The notes under the pieces are model-generated. The model saw only the letters and a list, made by a program, of their open reading frames with translations. It did not search any database and was not told where the DNA came from. The translations under genes and the position numbers were made by a program. A DNA stretch of 64,000 nucleotides. It comes from Sphingomonadales bacterium. GTDB taxonomy: Bacteria > Pseudomonadota > Alphaproteobacteria > Sphingomonadales > Sphingomonadaceae. Within the stretch, counting starts at the first letter, position 1; each line of letters opens with the position of its first letter. Location: NCBI GenBank assembly GCA_016721875.1, contig JADKHG010000001.1, positions 310,001 to 374,000 of the forward strand, in the 5' to 3' direction. This document shows, piece after piece, positions 1 to 7,520 of the stretch.

Positions 1-1519
1 TCAATGGCATGCGAATCATCGACAACGGATTTTTGTCGATGACCAGAGCGCCGGCAGGCGGAGGCGAGGCCTTGTCCAATTCGGCAAAATACAGCGCGCG
101 CATTTCCGCGATTGCCCGGTCATCCATTCGCCCCACGGCATCCAGATCGCCGATTGTGTTGGCGACGGTTTCGATCATCGGAATTTCTTCAAGGACATGT
201 GCGCCTTTGTGGCCCATCAGGATGGTATCCAGCAATGTTGTCCCTGATCGTGGAAAACCGACCAGAAAGGCTGGCGACGCCCGGCCATCTGCGACGTTTG
301 TTTTTGGCCAGGAAGCCACCCAGGCGGATGTAGTTTTTGCGGTCAGTTCGGCGATGTTCCTTTGGTAGGCAGTGCGATCCTTACCAACGCCGAGCGGACT
401 GTTTGCCATCGCGAAGTTCATGTCTTCAAAGGCAAAATAGGCGGTTTCGACCTGTCCCAGGCGATCCGCCAACTGGCCCTTGAATTGCGCCAGCATTGCT
501 GCGCTGATGGCTTTGCTGTCAATCTGGTCCACGAACGATAGAGCATCCTGATGCTGTCCTTTTCTGGAAAGCAGCAAGGCGCGCAGATAGTCGATTTCAC
601 CACCCTTTACTCCGGCGCGCTGTCCATCGCCGATCAGCGCTTCCAGTTCCTCGGTGCGATTGGCCTTTTCGAACAGTATCCCCAGATTGAGATAACCTGA
701 AGGATGCGTCCGGTCGGCCTGAATGGCGAATTTGAACGAGCGTTCGGCCTGCATTTGATCAGCCATATCGGTGAAGGCAAGGCCGATGGCGACGAACACT
801 TTTGGGTCTTTGGGATTGAGCTTTGCAGCAGCACCTAAGGCGCGCAGACCGGCCTCTACATGGTCAATCTGCGTTAGCGTCCTGCCCAGTTCGATCAACG
901 GTGCTGGATCATTGGGAACGAGCAATGCCGCCTTTTCCAACATCAGGCACGCGTCTTCATACCTGTCCTTGGACATCAATACGCGCGCAATATTGGTCAA
1001 TACCACCGCCGATTTGGGATTGATTTGCTGCGCCCTCTGAAAAGCGTCCATTGCGCCATCCAGATCGCCCAATTCGTTTCGTGCGTTTCCGAGGTTGTTC
1101 CAGCTTTCAAAGTCACCTGGATTTTCGTGGACCAGCCGTTCGTAAGTCCAGACTGCTTCGGCTGGGCGGCCTTGCGCTTTTAGCAGGTCGGCGTGCATCC
1201 GTTCAAGCTCTGCGGTACGCGTGCCATCAGCCAGGCTGCACGCAGCGAGCGCTTCGTCCCTGCGACCGGCATCGGCGAGCGATTTTGCCAGATTGATGCG
1301 GTTATCAACGCCGTCACCCCCATTGGCAACCGCCTGTTGCAAATAAAAAATGCCTTTTGCCAAATCGCCCGACTGGCTGGCGACCACACCCAGAAATTGC
1401 AGAACATCCGGATTTTTGGGCGCCAAGCGAGCGGCGGCTTCGGCGTTCAGGAGCGCACCGTTCAGGTCGCCCTTATTATAGGCCGCAAAGGCGGACTTCA
1501 TAGATTGCTGTACGGACAT
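1..1519 (-). CDS. TPR-repeat sulfotransferase, C-terminus beyond window edge
   Basis: An uninterrupted frame runs from an ATG at 1517-1519 to the left edge (about 506 codons seen, stop not reached). The first roughly 400 residues are tandem helical TPR units rich in A/L/N/P patterns such as NLGNARNELGDLDGAM. Around residues 417-430 comes FLVGFPRSGTTLLDTIL, the PAPS 5'-phosphosulfate binding loop of the sulfotransferase superfamily. The expected role is sulfonation of a protein or glycan, with the TPR part binding the acceptor; the substrate is unknown. It lies downstream of a TonB receptor on the same strand, separated by a MITE-like element that ends 7 bases before the ATG. A second TPR-sulfotransferase lies next to another TonB receptor at 57259-58872. 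No good ribosome site is visible before the ATG. Confidence 0.82.
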   Translation of the reverse strand, partial: MSVQQSMKSAFAAYNKGDLNGALLNAEAAARLAPKNPDVLQFLGVVASQSGDLAKGIFYLQQAVANGGDGVDNRINLAKSLADAGRRDEALAACSLADGTRTAELERMHADLLKAQGRPAEAVWTYERLVHENPGDFESWNNLGNARNELGDLDGAMDAFQRAQQINPKSAVVLTNIARVLMSKDRYEDACLMLEKAALLVPNDPAPLIELGRTLTQIDHVEAGLRALGAAAKLNPKDPKVFVAIGLAFTDMADQMQAERSFKFAIQADRTHPSGYLNLGILFEKANRTEELEALIGDGQRAGVKGGEIDYLRALLLSRKGQHQDALSFVDQIDSKAISAAMLAQFKGQLADRLGQVETAYFAFEDMNFAMANSPLGVGKDRTAYQRNIAELTAKTTSAWVASWPKTNVADGRASPAFLVGFPRSGTTLLDTILMGHKGAHVLEEIPMIETVANTIGDLDAVGRMDDRAIAEMRALYFAELDKASPPPAGALVIDKNPLSMIRMPL

Positions 1520-1525
1520 GTCAGG

Positions 1526-1784
1526 GTCAGGACCTACTAAATGCACATTCGAGGTTTGAGGCCATTTTGCTCAGTGCAAGGCGGCCAGCGACGGGAATAT
1601 GCCGATATTGCCTAGCTTGCCAACGCGGCAATGGGCAAAATGGGTCAAATCCGAAGGACGTCAAAATGGCTTCGATCTCGAAACGAAACGCCCTTGCAGG
1701 TAGAATAACTGCCTGACTGCGACCGTTTCCCTTCGATATCTTTGCCATTTTGACGCCTCGAATGTGCATTTAATAGGTCCTGAC
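1526..1784. mobile_element. MITE-like palindromic element with 29-bp terminal inverted repeats
   Basis: The 29-base ends at 1526-1554 and 1756-1784 are inverted repeats with one mismatch (core GGACCTAxTAAATGCACATT). Inside, a second inverted pair built on CGTCAAAATGGC and further CAAAATGG copies make the element fold back on itself. A minus-strand frame starting within the right repeat (ATG at 1767-1769) encodes MAKISKGNGRSQAVILPARA followed by FRFE, which resembles the N-terminus of VapB/AbrB-type antitoxins, then loses similarity. No transposase is present and no clear target duplication was seen. The element lies directly before the sulfotransferase start codon and so may supply or disrupt its promoter. 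Confidence 0.6.
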
Positions 1785-1802
1785 TCTTAGTCCTAGATAG
1801 AA

Positions 1803-1830
1803 AAAGGGCGGGAAACCAGTCCCGCCCTTT
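1803..1830 (-). terminator. Rho-independent terminator of the 1852-4893 TonB receptor
   Basis: The perfect 11-bp stem AAAGGGCGGGA/TCCCGCCCTTT has a 6-base loop (1814-1819) and is followed on the minus strand by a T-rich run. It lies about 20 bases after the receptor stop codon. Confidence 0.8.
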
Positions 1831-1851
1831 CCTTTTTTGTTTAACCTTGCG

Positions 1852-4800
1852 TTAGAAGCGCAGGCGAGCCGACACATAAGCGCGGCGACCGATGACGTCA
1901 TAGAGCGACGGATCGGTGCCCGACTGCACGTTCGGTGCATAGGTCTGCGGCTGCTTGTCGAACGCATTGTTCAGACCCAGACGGAAGGTGAACTGCTCGA
2001 CATTGGCTTCAAGACCAAAGTCGAAATACACCGCCGTACCTGGACCGGTGAAAGTTTCACCGGGGAACTGACGTTCTGCACGGTTGACCATCTTGTGGAT
2101 GTAACGCATGCGGGTGTCGAAGCTGAGATTGTCGTCCAGCTTCCAGTTCACATTCAGATTACCCTTCCAACGCGGGAAGCTGGTACCCAGGCCTGCGCCG
2201 AAATAGGAAGCAGTGCCGGCATAGTCAGTTTTCAAACCACCCAAACCAACATTTTTAAAGTCGATCAGATAGTTCACCGCGAGGTTGAAGCTGATCGCCG
2301 AGCTTTCCGAAACGAATTCAGTCGGCAGGCGGTAGCCCAACTGGACGTCAATACCCGAGGTCTTCACCGAACCCTGGTTGATCGCCTGGAAGTAACCCGT
2401 TGCAGGGTCGCCGCCGAGCGAAGCAGGAAGGTAAATGCCCGTGATATTGTTACCCGAACGCGCAATACCGGCGCAATAAGGGCTGGTCGTGCTGAGGCCC
2501 GAGTTGATATCGTTGTAACCATAGCAGGATGCAATGATTTCATTGACGTCGGGTGAGAAGATCGTGTCCTTGATCTTGATATTGTAATAGTCGATCGACC
2601 CAGTGAAACCACCCGCCGTAAACACACCACCAACGGTGAAAGTGTCGGACGATTCAGGCTTCAGGTCGGGGTTACCAGTGACCGTGATGAATGCCTGGCC
2701 GCCCGGAGTAGCCGCGAACGAATCAGCTGTGCTGTTGCCAACGCCGGTTGCTACGCAAAGCGCACGAGCTGCTGCTCCGCCAGAAGTACGGAAATCCGTG
2801 GTTGCCGAGCAAGGATCGAATATCTGCGGGAAGCTGCCGCCACCCGAGAACAATTCACCAAAGTTCGGAGCACGAACCGAGTGCTGGTAGCTTGCACGCA
2901 GACGGACTGAATCCAGCGGTGACCATGACAGAGTTCCGCCATAAGCGAAATCCTTCGAAGGCGTGCCATCAACACCATTCTGGATGTCGTTGAAATCGCT
3001 CTTCGAATGACGTGCTGTCAGCGAAAGTTCCAGAGTATCCATGATCGGCGCACGAATTTCTCCGAAAATGTCGAAGAAGCTGTTGGTGCCAAGGTCAGGT
3101 GTCGAGGTGTTGAAGCCAGCGATCGGACCAAACAAAGCGCCCGGATCGAATGCATAGCGGAAATTGCGCGATTCGACACCAAGAACAACACCAAGCGGAC
3201 CGCCCGGCAGTTCCATCAAATCACCGCTGACATAGCCTTGAGCAACTTTCTGCGTGAAAGTTGTCTTAGTCCGACCAACTTCGTCGACATAGTCGACGCA
3301 AGCTTGCGACAACGGCTGGATACCGAACGGATTGAAACCGCCCGCACAGAGGCTTGCGCCGCCATCGGCTGCTTCAAGCAATTCCTGAACGCGCTGAACA
3401 TTAACGTTACCGCGTGCTTCCTGATCGATCGTAGTACGACCCCAGCTATAATAGGCTTCATAGCGCCAGTTGTCGCTGATATCGCCCCGAAGACCGACTA
3501 GACCCTGCAATACTTCGTTGTCGAAAACCTGCTCACGCAGACCGGTCGGCAAGAAACGATAGCCGATGCGTACGCCTTCAGCGGCACCAACACCAGTCAG
3601 GTTTGCATCGTCACCGGTACGAGTAAGCAGCAGCGTGCGCAAATCAGCAGGGAGGAACGGGTTGCTCATAGGAGCGACCAGACCTGTGATACGACCGCCG
3701 GGTGCAACCAAAGCCGAGCGAGCGTTCAAACCCGAAGCAGTGCTAGTGGTATTGACGATACCAGTACCGACAGGCGTAGGAGCCAAAGCCGAAGACGAGG
3801 TGTATTCAGTGAATCCACCCTGCATGAAGAAATCAAAGGAAGGATTGATTTCATAGTGCGCGGTCAGGAATGCCGACTTGCGTTCCATCGGGAGCACCAG
3901 GATGTTAACGATGTCGAAGTTGTAAGAATAGAAGTCCGGGAAGAAGTTCAAATTCGGATTAGCAGCCGAATCGGCAGCATAGCGGAAGTTGGAAACGTTG
4001 TTCGGGCTATTGAAGATACCAACGCCGTACAATGAGCCATCCGAGTTGAAGCCAAGCAACGTACCGTTCGGAGCCTGAGCCGCCGAAACACCATAACCCG
4101 CGAACAGTGTGTTGATCGCAGTCTGACTGATCGGGTTGGTGCCGCTTTGCGTGTAACGACCGGTGGGGAAGGTACCCGTGGTCGAGGTTGCCTGCGAAGC
4201 AAAGGCGCGCTGCGCCTTAATCAGGCTCTGACGCTTCGAATATTCAGCCGAAAATGCGATGTTACCACGACCATCGGCAAAATTGCCACCAATCGTGCCG
4301 CTGAACTGATACTCACGGGCGTCAGTTTCAGGGATTGAGTTGGTATAGGCCGCACGAAGATCGAGACCTTCAAAATCGTCCTTCAAGATCATGTTCACGA
4401 CACCTGCGATAGCGTCGGCACCATAGGCCGCACCTGCACCGCCAGTGGTCACGTCGATACGCTCGATCAGGCCCTGTGGAATGGTGTTCAAGTCAACCGT
4501 CTGGTTCGAAGCCGACACCATGGGGCGACGACCGTTAATCAGAACGAGGTTACGGTTCGAACCGAGGCCGCGAAGGTCGATGTTCGACTGGCCGCCATTG
4601 CCGGGGTTGTTTGAAGTGGTCGTGCCAGCGGGGTTAACGCCGGGCAGTGTGTTCAAGAAGGTATCCAGCGTGATGTCAGCGTTGGCAACGGTCTGGTCGC
4701 CAGTGACAACCGATACCGGGCTGTTCGGATCCAGGTTAGGACGCGCAATGCGCGAACCGGTTACGATGATGGCCTCACCGCTATCTTCCTCTGCAGCTTC

Positions 4801-4893
4801 ATCCTGTGCGAATGAAGGTGTAGAGATCAACGCGAGACCGAGCGCCAGCGGCGCAGCGGTGTAACGAAAATTGCTAAGACGTGCTTTTTTCAC
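1852..4893 (-). CDS. TonB-dependent outer-membrane receptor (1013 aa)
   Basis: A full-length receptor of the large sphingomonad/caulobacter type. The N-terminal signal peptide (LALGLALISTPSFAQ) is followed by an acidic linker and the plug start EAIIVTGSRIARPNLDPNSP. A plug region with LPGVNP, a NIDLRGLG motif and an NGRRP motif follows, then a long beta-barrel ending in the aromatic C-terminus ARLRF. It imports a substrate across the outer membrane using TonB/ExbBD energy; the ligand cannot be told from sequence. The start is the ATG before KKARLSNFRY. It has its own terminator (1803-1830). The neighbouring TPR-sulfotransferase suggests a functional pair. Confidence 0.93.
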   Translation of the reverse strand: MKKARLSNFRYTAAPLALGLALISTPSFAQDEAAEEDSGEAIIVTGSRIARPNLDPNSPVSVVTGDQTVANADITLDTFLNTLPGVNPAGTTTSNNPGNGGQSNIDLRGLGSNRNLVLINGRRPMVSASNQTVDLNTIPQGLIERIDVTTGGAGAAYGADAIAGVVNMILKDDFEGLDLRAAYTNSIPETDAREYQFSGTIGGNFADGRGNIAFSAEYSKRQSLIKAQRAFASQATSTTGTFPTGRYTQSGTNPISQTAINTLFAGYGVSAAQAPNGTLLGFNSDGSLYGVGIFNSPNNVSNFRYAADSAANPNLNFFPDFYSYNFDIVNILVLPMERKSAFLTAHYEINPSFDFFMQGGFTEYTSSSALAPTPVGTGIVNTTSTASGLNARSALVAPGGRITGLVAPMSNPFLPADLRTLLLTRTGDDANLTGVGAAEGVRIGYRFLPTGLREQVFDNEVLQGLVGLRGDISDNWRYEAYYSWGRTTIDQEARGNVNVQRVQELLEAADGGASLCAGGFNPFGIQPLSQACVDYVDEVGRTKTTFTQKVAQGYVSGDLMELPGGPLGVVLGVESRNFRYAFDPGALFGPIAGFNTSTPDLGTNSFFDIFGEIRAPIMDTLELSLTARHSKSDFNDIQNGVDGTPSKDFAYGGTLSWSPLDSVRLRASYQHSVRAPNFGELFSGGGSFPQIFDPCSATTDFRTSGGAAARALCVATGVGNSTADSFAATPGGQAFITVTGNPDLKPESSDTFTVGGVFTAGGFTGSIDYYNIKIKDTIFSPDVNEIIASCYGYNDINSGLSTTSPYCAGIARSGNNITGIYLPASLGGDPATGYFQAINQGSVKTSGIDVQLGYRLPTEFVSESSAISFNLAVNYLIDFKNVGLGGLKTDYAGTASYFGAGLGTSFPRWKGNLNVNWKLDDNLSFDTRMRYIHKMVNRAERQFPGETFTGPGTAVYFDFGLEANVEQFTFRLGLNNAFDKQPQTYAPNVQSGTDPSLYDVIGRRAYVSARLRF

Positions 4894-5294
4894 GTGTCCA
4901 GCCCCTATCTCTGTAGAGGCGCCTCAACCCCTGTTAAGGGGCCAAAAACGCCGATTTATGGTCTCCAACCCACACACCATCAGCTCTTTCAAAAGCACAT
5001 GGTCAGGGTCAGATTGCCTTGTTTATTGAAACAATTTTACGCTCAGGGCAAAGGAAATGCCAACCGAAAGCGCCGTTTTTGGCCAATTGTCACTATTTTG
5101 CAACAGAGTAAAATGATCGCATTCGCGCCAGCAACCTGCAAATCCTAAGCATTTCGAAGGCGCTGCTCAACGGCCAACGACTTTCCTGTATCCTTCCAGA
5201 AAAAAATCGGCGACTTTCGTTGAAACAAAATACAATCGCGACGGACCTTTTCCTGCTGGCAAGATATCAAAGGCTTTGCTAACGGGCGGGCCAC
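4894..5294. other. Intergenic region between TonB receptor and tRNA-Arg
   Basis: About 400 bases without a convincing gene. Just upstream of the receptor start are short self-complementary stretches (CCCCTGTTAAGGGG and an adjacent TCTCTGTAGAGG), possibly a leader hairpin of the receptor mRNA. The remainder presumably holds the divergent receptor and tRNA promoters; no clear operator was recognised. Confidence 0.4.
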
Positions 5295-5371
5295 GCACCC
5301 ATAGCTCAGCTGGATAGAGCGCTGCCCTCCGAAGGCAGAGGCCAGAGGTTCGAATCCTCTTGGGTGCGCCA
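5295..5371 (+). tRNA. tRNA-Arg (anticodon CCG)
   Basis: A complete 77-base cloverleaf. The acceptor stem GCACCCA (5295-5301) pairs with TGGGTGC (5361-5367), the D arm is GCTC...GAGC, the anticodon stem CTGCC/GGCAG encloses the loop CTCCGAA, and the T arm GAGG-TTCGAAT-CCTC is canonical. The CCA end is encoded (5369-5371). Anticodon CCG reads the arginine codon CGG. A recombinase remnant follows about 190 bases downstream, so this tRNA may have served as an integration site. Confidence 0.97.
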
Positions 5372-5563
5372 CTCAGTCCCCAAAATCGTCATTCTCTAGG
5401 CTTCACCTCAGGGCACCGCTGATTGCGGCGGAGTTCTGCGGGCTTTTGCCGGAGAGCTTTTCAGCCTGAAGCCAAAAGCGTCTCTGATTTGGGAGACTTT
5501 GGCATAATTCTCCAGCCCGTCTCTGCGGCCCAAAAAACTGACCTCTGCTGCTATTTGGGAGGT

Positions 5564-5820
5564 TTCAGGCGAACCCGAACATGCGCTTCTGATCATCCCA
5601 AGAAAGCGGGAGTTCAGTGTCGAGCAGCTTTTGTGTCGTAAGTCCCAGCGGCTGCCGCCCGTGACAATGTCGGGAGCGAGACAGCCGATCTTGAGCAGTG
5701 TTCCGATGCGGATAGGTGCCTTGCTAGTTTGCGCAGCCCAGCTCCTGAACCCGCGCTCGAGGCGGTCCTTTGTCGCATCGACCGCCAATTTTGGTTCAAT
5801 TCTGATATGGCCATTTGCTC
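5564..5820 (-). pseudogene. Remnant of a serine-recombinase family C-terminus
   Basis: On the minus strand one frame encodes LLKIGCLAPDIV, and after a frameshift near 5645-5660 the adjacent frame continues PLGLTTQKLLDTELPLSW then DDQKRMFGFA and a stop (5564-5566). This matches the C-terminal region typical of large serine recombinases (LAPDIV...AILxGxQP...LLDxELPLxWxxQ). No catalytic resolvase domain is present. The upstream part (IRIEPKLAVDATKDRLERGF) is probably also derived from the recombinase but is not recognisable enough to be sure. It is a decayed fragment beside a tRNA, consistent with a lost integrated element. The family call rests on motif memory, not on a search. Confidence 0.55.
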
Positions 5821-5854
5821 GCAGATCCGGTCTGCCAACTTTGGTCATTGCAAA

Positions 5855-7363
5855 CTACATTGGTGCAGGACAGTATTTTTTCAAATAGTCGCCGTGCGTT
5901 GGCATATACTCCACGACGTAGCGGATCGATTGCTCAATGCCGTCCAGTTCCTTCGCCGTGTCAGGCCCTATCAGACCATCAGCCATGGCATTGTGTCCTT
6001 GCATCATAATGCCCTGCCCCATCATGACCGCAGCCCAACTGGTTTCGGTAAACAACTCGTTATCTTCGCGGAAAATCTGCCCGTTGGCGCGGAAGAGACT
6101 GGTCTTTTCGGTCAGGCGTTCGGGCACTGCCATCGTTCGGCAATAATTCCAGAATTCGCTATCGTCTCGGCTGGTTGCATTATAGTGAAGGATCAGGAAA
6201 TCACGGATACGGGCATATTCCTTGCCGGTCAGCCGGTTAAATGCATCCTCTTGCACTTGGGTGATCCCGTCGAGGGATAGTAGAGCGATCAGCTTGTTGA
6301 TGCCGGTGTTTATCAGATGGATCGATGTCGATTCCAGTGGCTCCATGAAACCAGCAGACAGGCCAAGCGCCACGACATTCTTGTTCCAGAATTTCTTTCG
6401 CCGCCCGGTGGTGAAGCGAAGGAAATTTGGGTCGGCACCGGGCTTACCCGCGATGTTTTTGACCAAAATGTCTAGCGCTTCATCATCACCCATGAAACTG
6501 CTGCAATAGACATGGCCATTGCCGTTGCGATGTTGAAGCGGAACCTGCCATTGCCAGCCTGCCTTATGTGCCTTTGCACGCGTATAGGGCAGCGGCCCGC
6601 TGCCATCTTCGCGTAAGCAAGGCAGCGCCACCGCACGGTCACAGGGCAGAAAATTGGTCCAGTCCTCATATCCGGTCTTCAGTGCCTGTTCGATCAACAG
6701 CCCGCGAAAGCCAGAGCAATCGATGAAGAGGTCACCTTCAATCCGGGTGCCATCTTGCATGGTGATAGAATTTACAAAGCCGCTTTCGCTGTCGAGCTGA
6801 ACATCGTCAACACGGCCTTCCTTCCTGACAACACCACGCTTTTCGGCATAGCCGCGCAGGAAACGGGCATAACGCCCCGCGTCCAGATGATAGGCATAAT
6901 TGACCGGCGGTAAATCCTCGCGCTGATAATCCTCGGTCCTGGCAAAACGGCCAAAATAGGCGGCCATTGTTTCCATATTGAATACCTGGATGGGCCGCTT
7001 GTCGCCCGCCTGCCGGTATTTGTGCCAGACATGATGGAAAGAAATGCCATCCATCTCGTAGCCATAATTGCCAAAGGGATGGATATAGCTGTCGCCGAGC
7101 TTTCCCCAGTTCACAAACTGGATACCGAGTTTGAAACTGCCTTGGACTGAAGCCAGCAATTCGCGTTCGTCGATTTCAAGAAGGCGATTGAAATCGAGAA
7201 ATGGTGGAATCGTTGCTTCGCCAACCCCTACCGTGCCGATCTCCTCTGATTCCACCAGTGTGATTGCGACCGGTCTGCCAGCACGAATCCGCGAAAGCGC
7301 GGCCGCCGCCATCCATCCCGCTGTGCCGCCGCCCACAATGACGATATGTTCTATGGCTTTCAT
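5855..7363 (-). CDS. Flavin-dependent tryptophan-halogenase family protein (502 aa)
   Basis: Residues 10-16 (GGGTAGW) form the FAD dinucleotide-binding loop. GVGEATIPPF (47-55) is the family signature, and Lys78 in SFKLGIQF matches the catalytic lysine of PrnA-type halogenases. WQWQVP at 270-275 is the WxWxIP motif that separates halogenases from monooxygenases. EPLEST lies later at the expected glutamate. The chemistry would be FADH2-dependent oxidation or halogenation. In caulobacters and sphingomonads such genes often sit beside TonB receptors of sugar loci, where their substrate is unknown. Here it is divergent from the receptor at 7521 and shares a promoter region with two LacI-type operators, so it probably belongs to the same regulon. 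Confidence 0.88.
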   Translation of the reverse strand: MKAIEHIVIVGGGTAGWMAAAALSRIRAGRPVAITLVESEEIGTVGVGEATIPPFLDFNRLLEIDERELLASVQGSFKLGIQFVNWGKLGDSYIHPFGNYGYEMDGISFHHVWHKYRQAGDKRPIQVFNMETMAAYFGRFARTEDYQREDLPPVNYAYHLDAGRYARFLRGYAEKRGVVRKEGRVDDVQLDSESGFVNSITMQDGTRIEGDLFIDCSGFRGLLIEQALKTGYEDWTNFLPCDRAVALPCLREDGSGPLPYTRAKAHKAGWQWQVPLQHRNGNGHVYCSSFMGDDEALDILVKNIAGKPGADPNFLRFTTGRRKKFWNKNVVALGLSAGFMEPLESTSIHLINTGINKLIALLSLDGITQVQEDAFNRLTGKEYARIRDFLILHYNATSRDDSEFWNYCRTMAVPERLTEKTSLFRANGQIFREDNELFTETSWAAVMMGQGIMMQGHNAMADGLIGPDTAKELDGIEQSIRYVVEYMPTHGDYLKKYCPAPM

Positions 7364-7409
7364 GATAACCTCTTACGCTGCCGATGAAGCATAGAGCAAT
7401 ATCGCAAAT

Positions 7410-7447
7410 TGTGAACGTTCATTTTATATCTTGTGAACGCTCTCAAT
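7410..7447. promoter_or_regulatory. Two LacI-family operator-like sites between halogenase and TonB receptor
   Basis: TGAACGTTCA (7412-7421) is a perfect palindrome within TTGTGAACGTTCATT, and TTGTGAACGCTCTCAA follows at 7431-7446. Both resemble the perfect TGAGAACGTTCTCA upstream of the GH3 gene. The central CG and GAAC half-sites fit LacI-family operators, and a LacI gene lies in the locus at 11844. Spacing of about 20 bases is suitable for cooperative binding controlling both divergent genes. Confidence 0.65.
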
Positions 7448-7520
7448 TGGCATTATGTGTCAAAATGACGGAGGGAATCATACCCCCGCAGGAGGATTTA
7501 GGGAGGTTTGCTTGGCTACC

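Noticed and set aside
5145..5372. Minus-strand open frame of 75 codons across the tRNA region
   Set aside because: It is antisense to the tRNA-Arg and has no family pattern.
5408..5560. Continuation of the minus-strand frame past the recombinase stop
   Set aside because: In the homologous frame the protein stops at 5564, so the further codons are non-coding.
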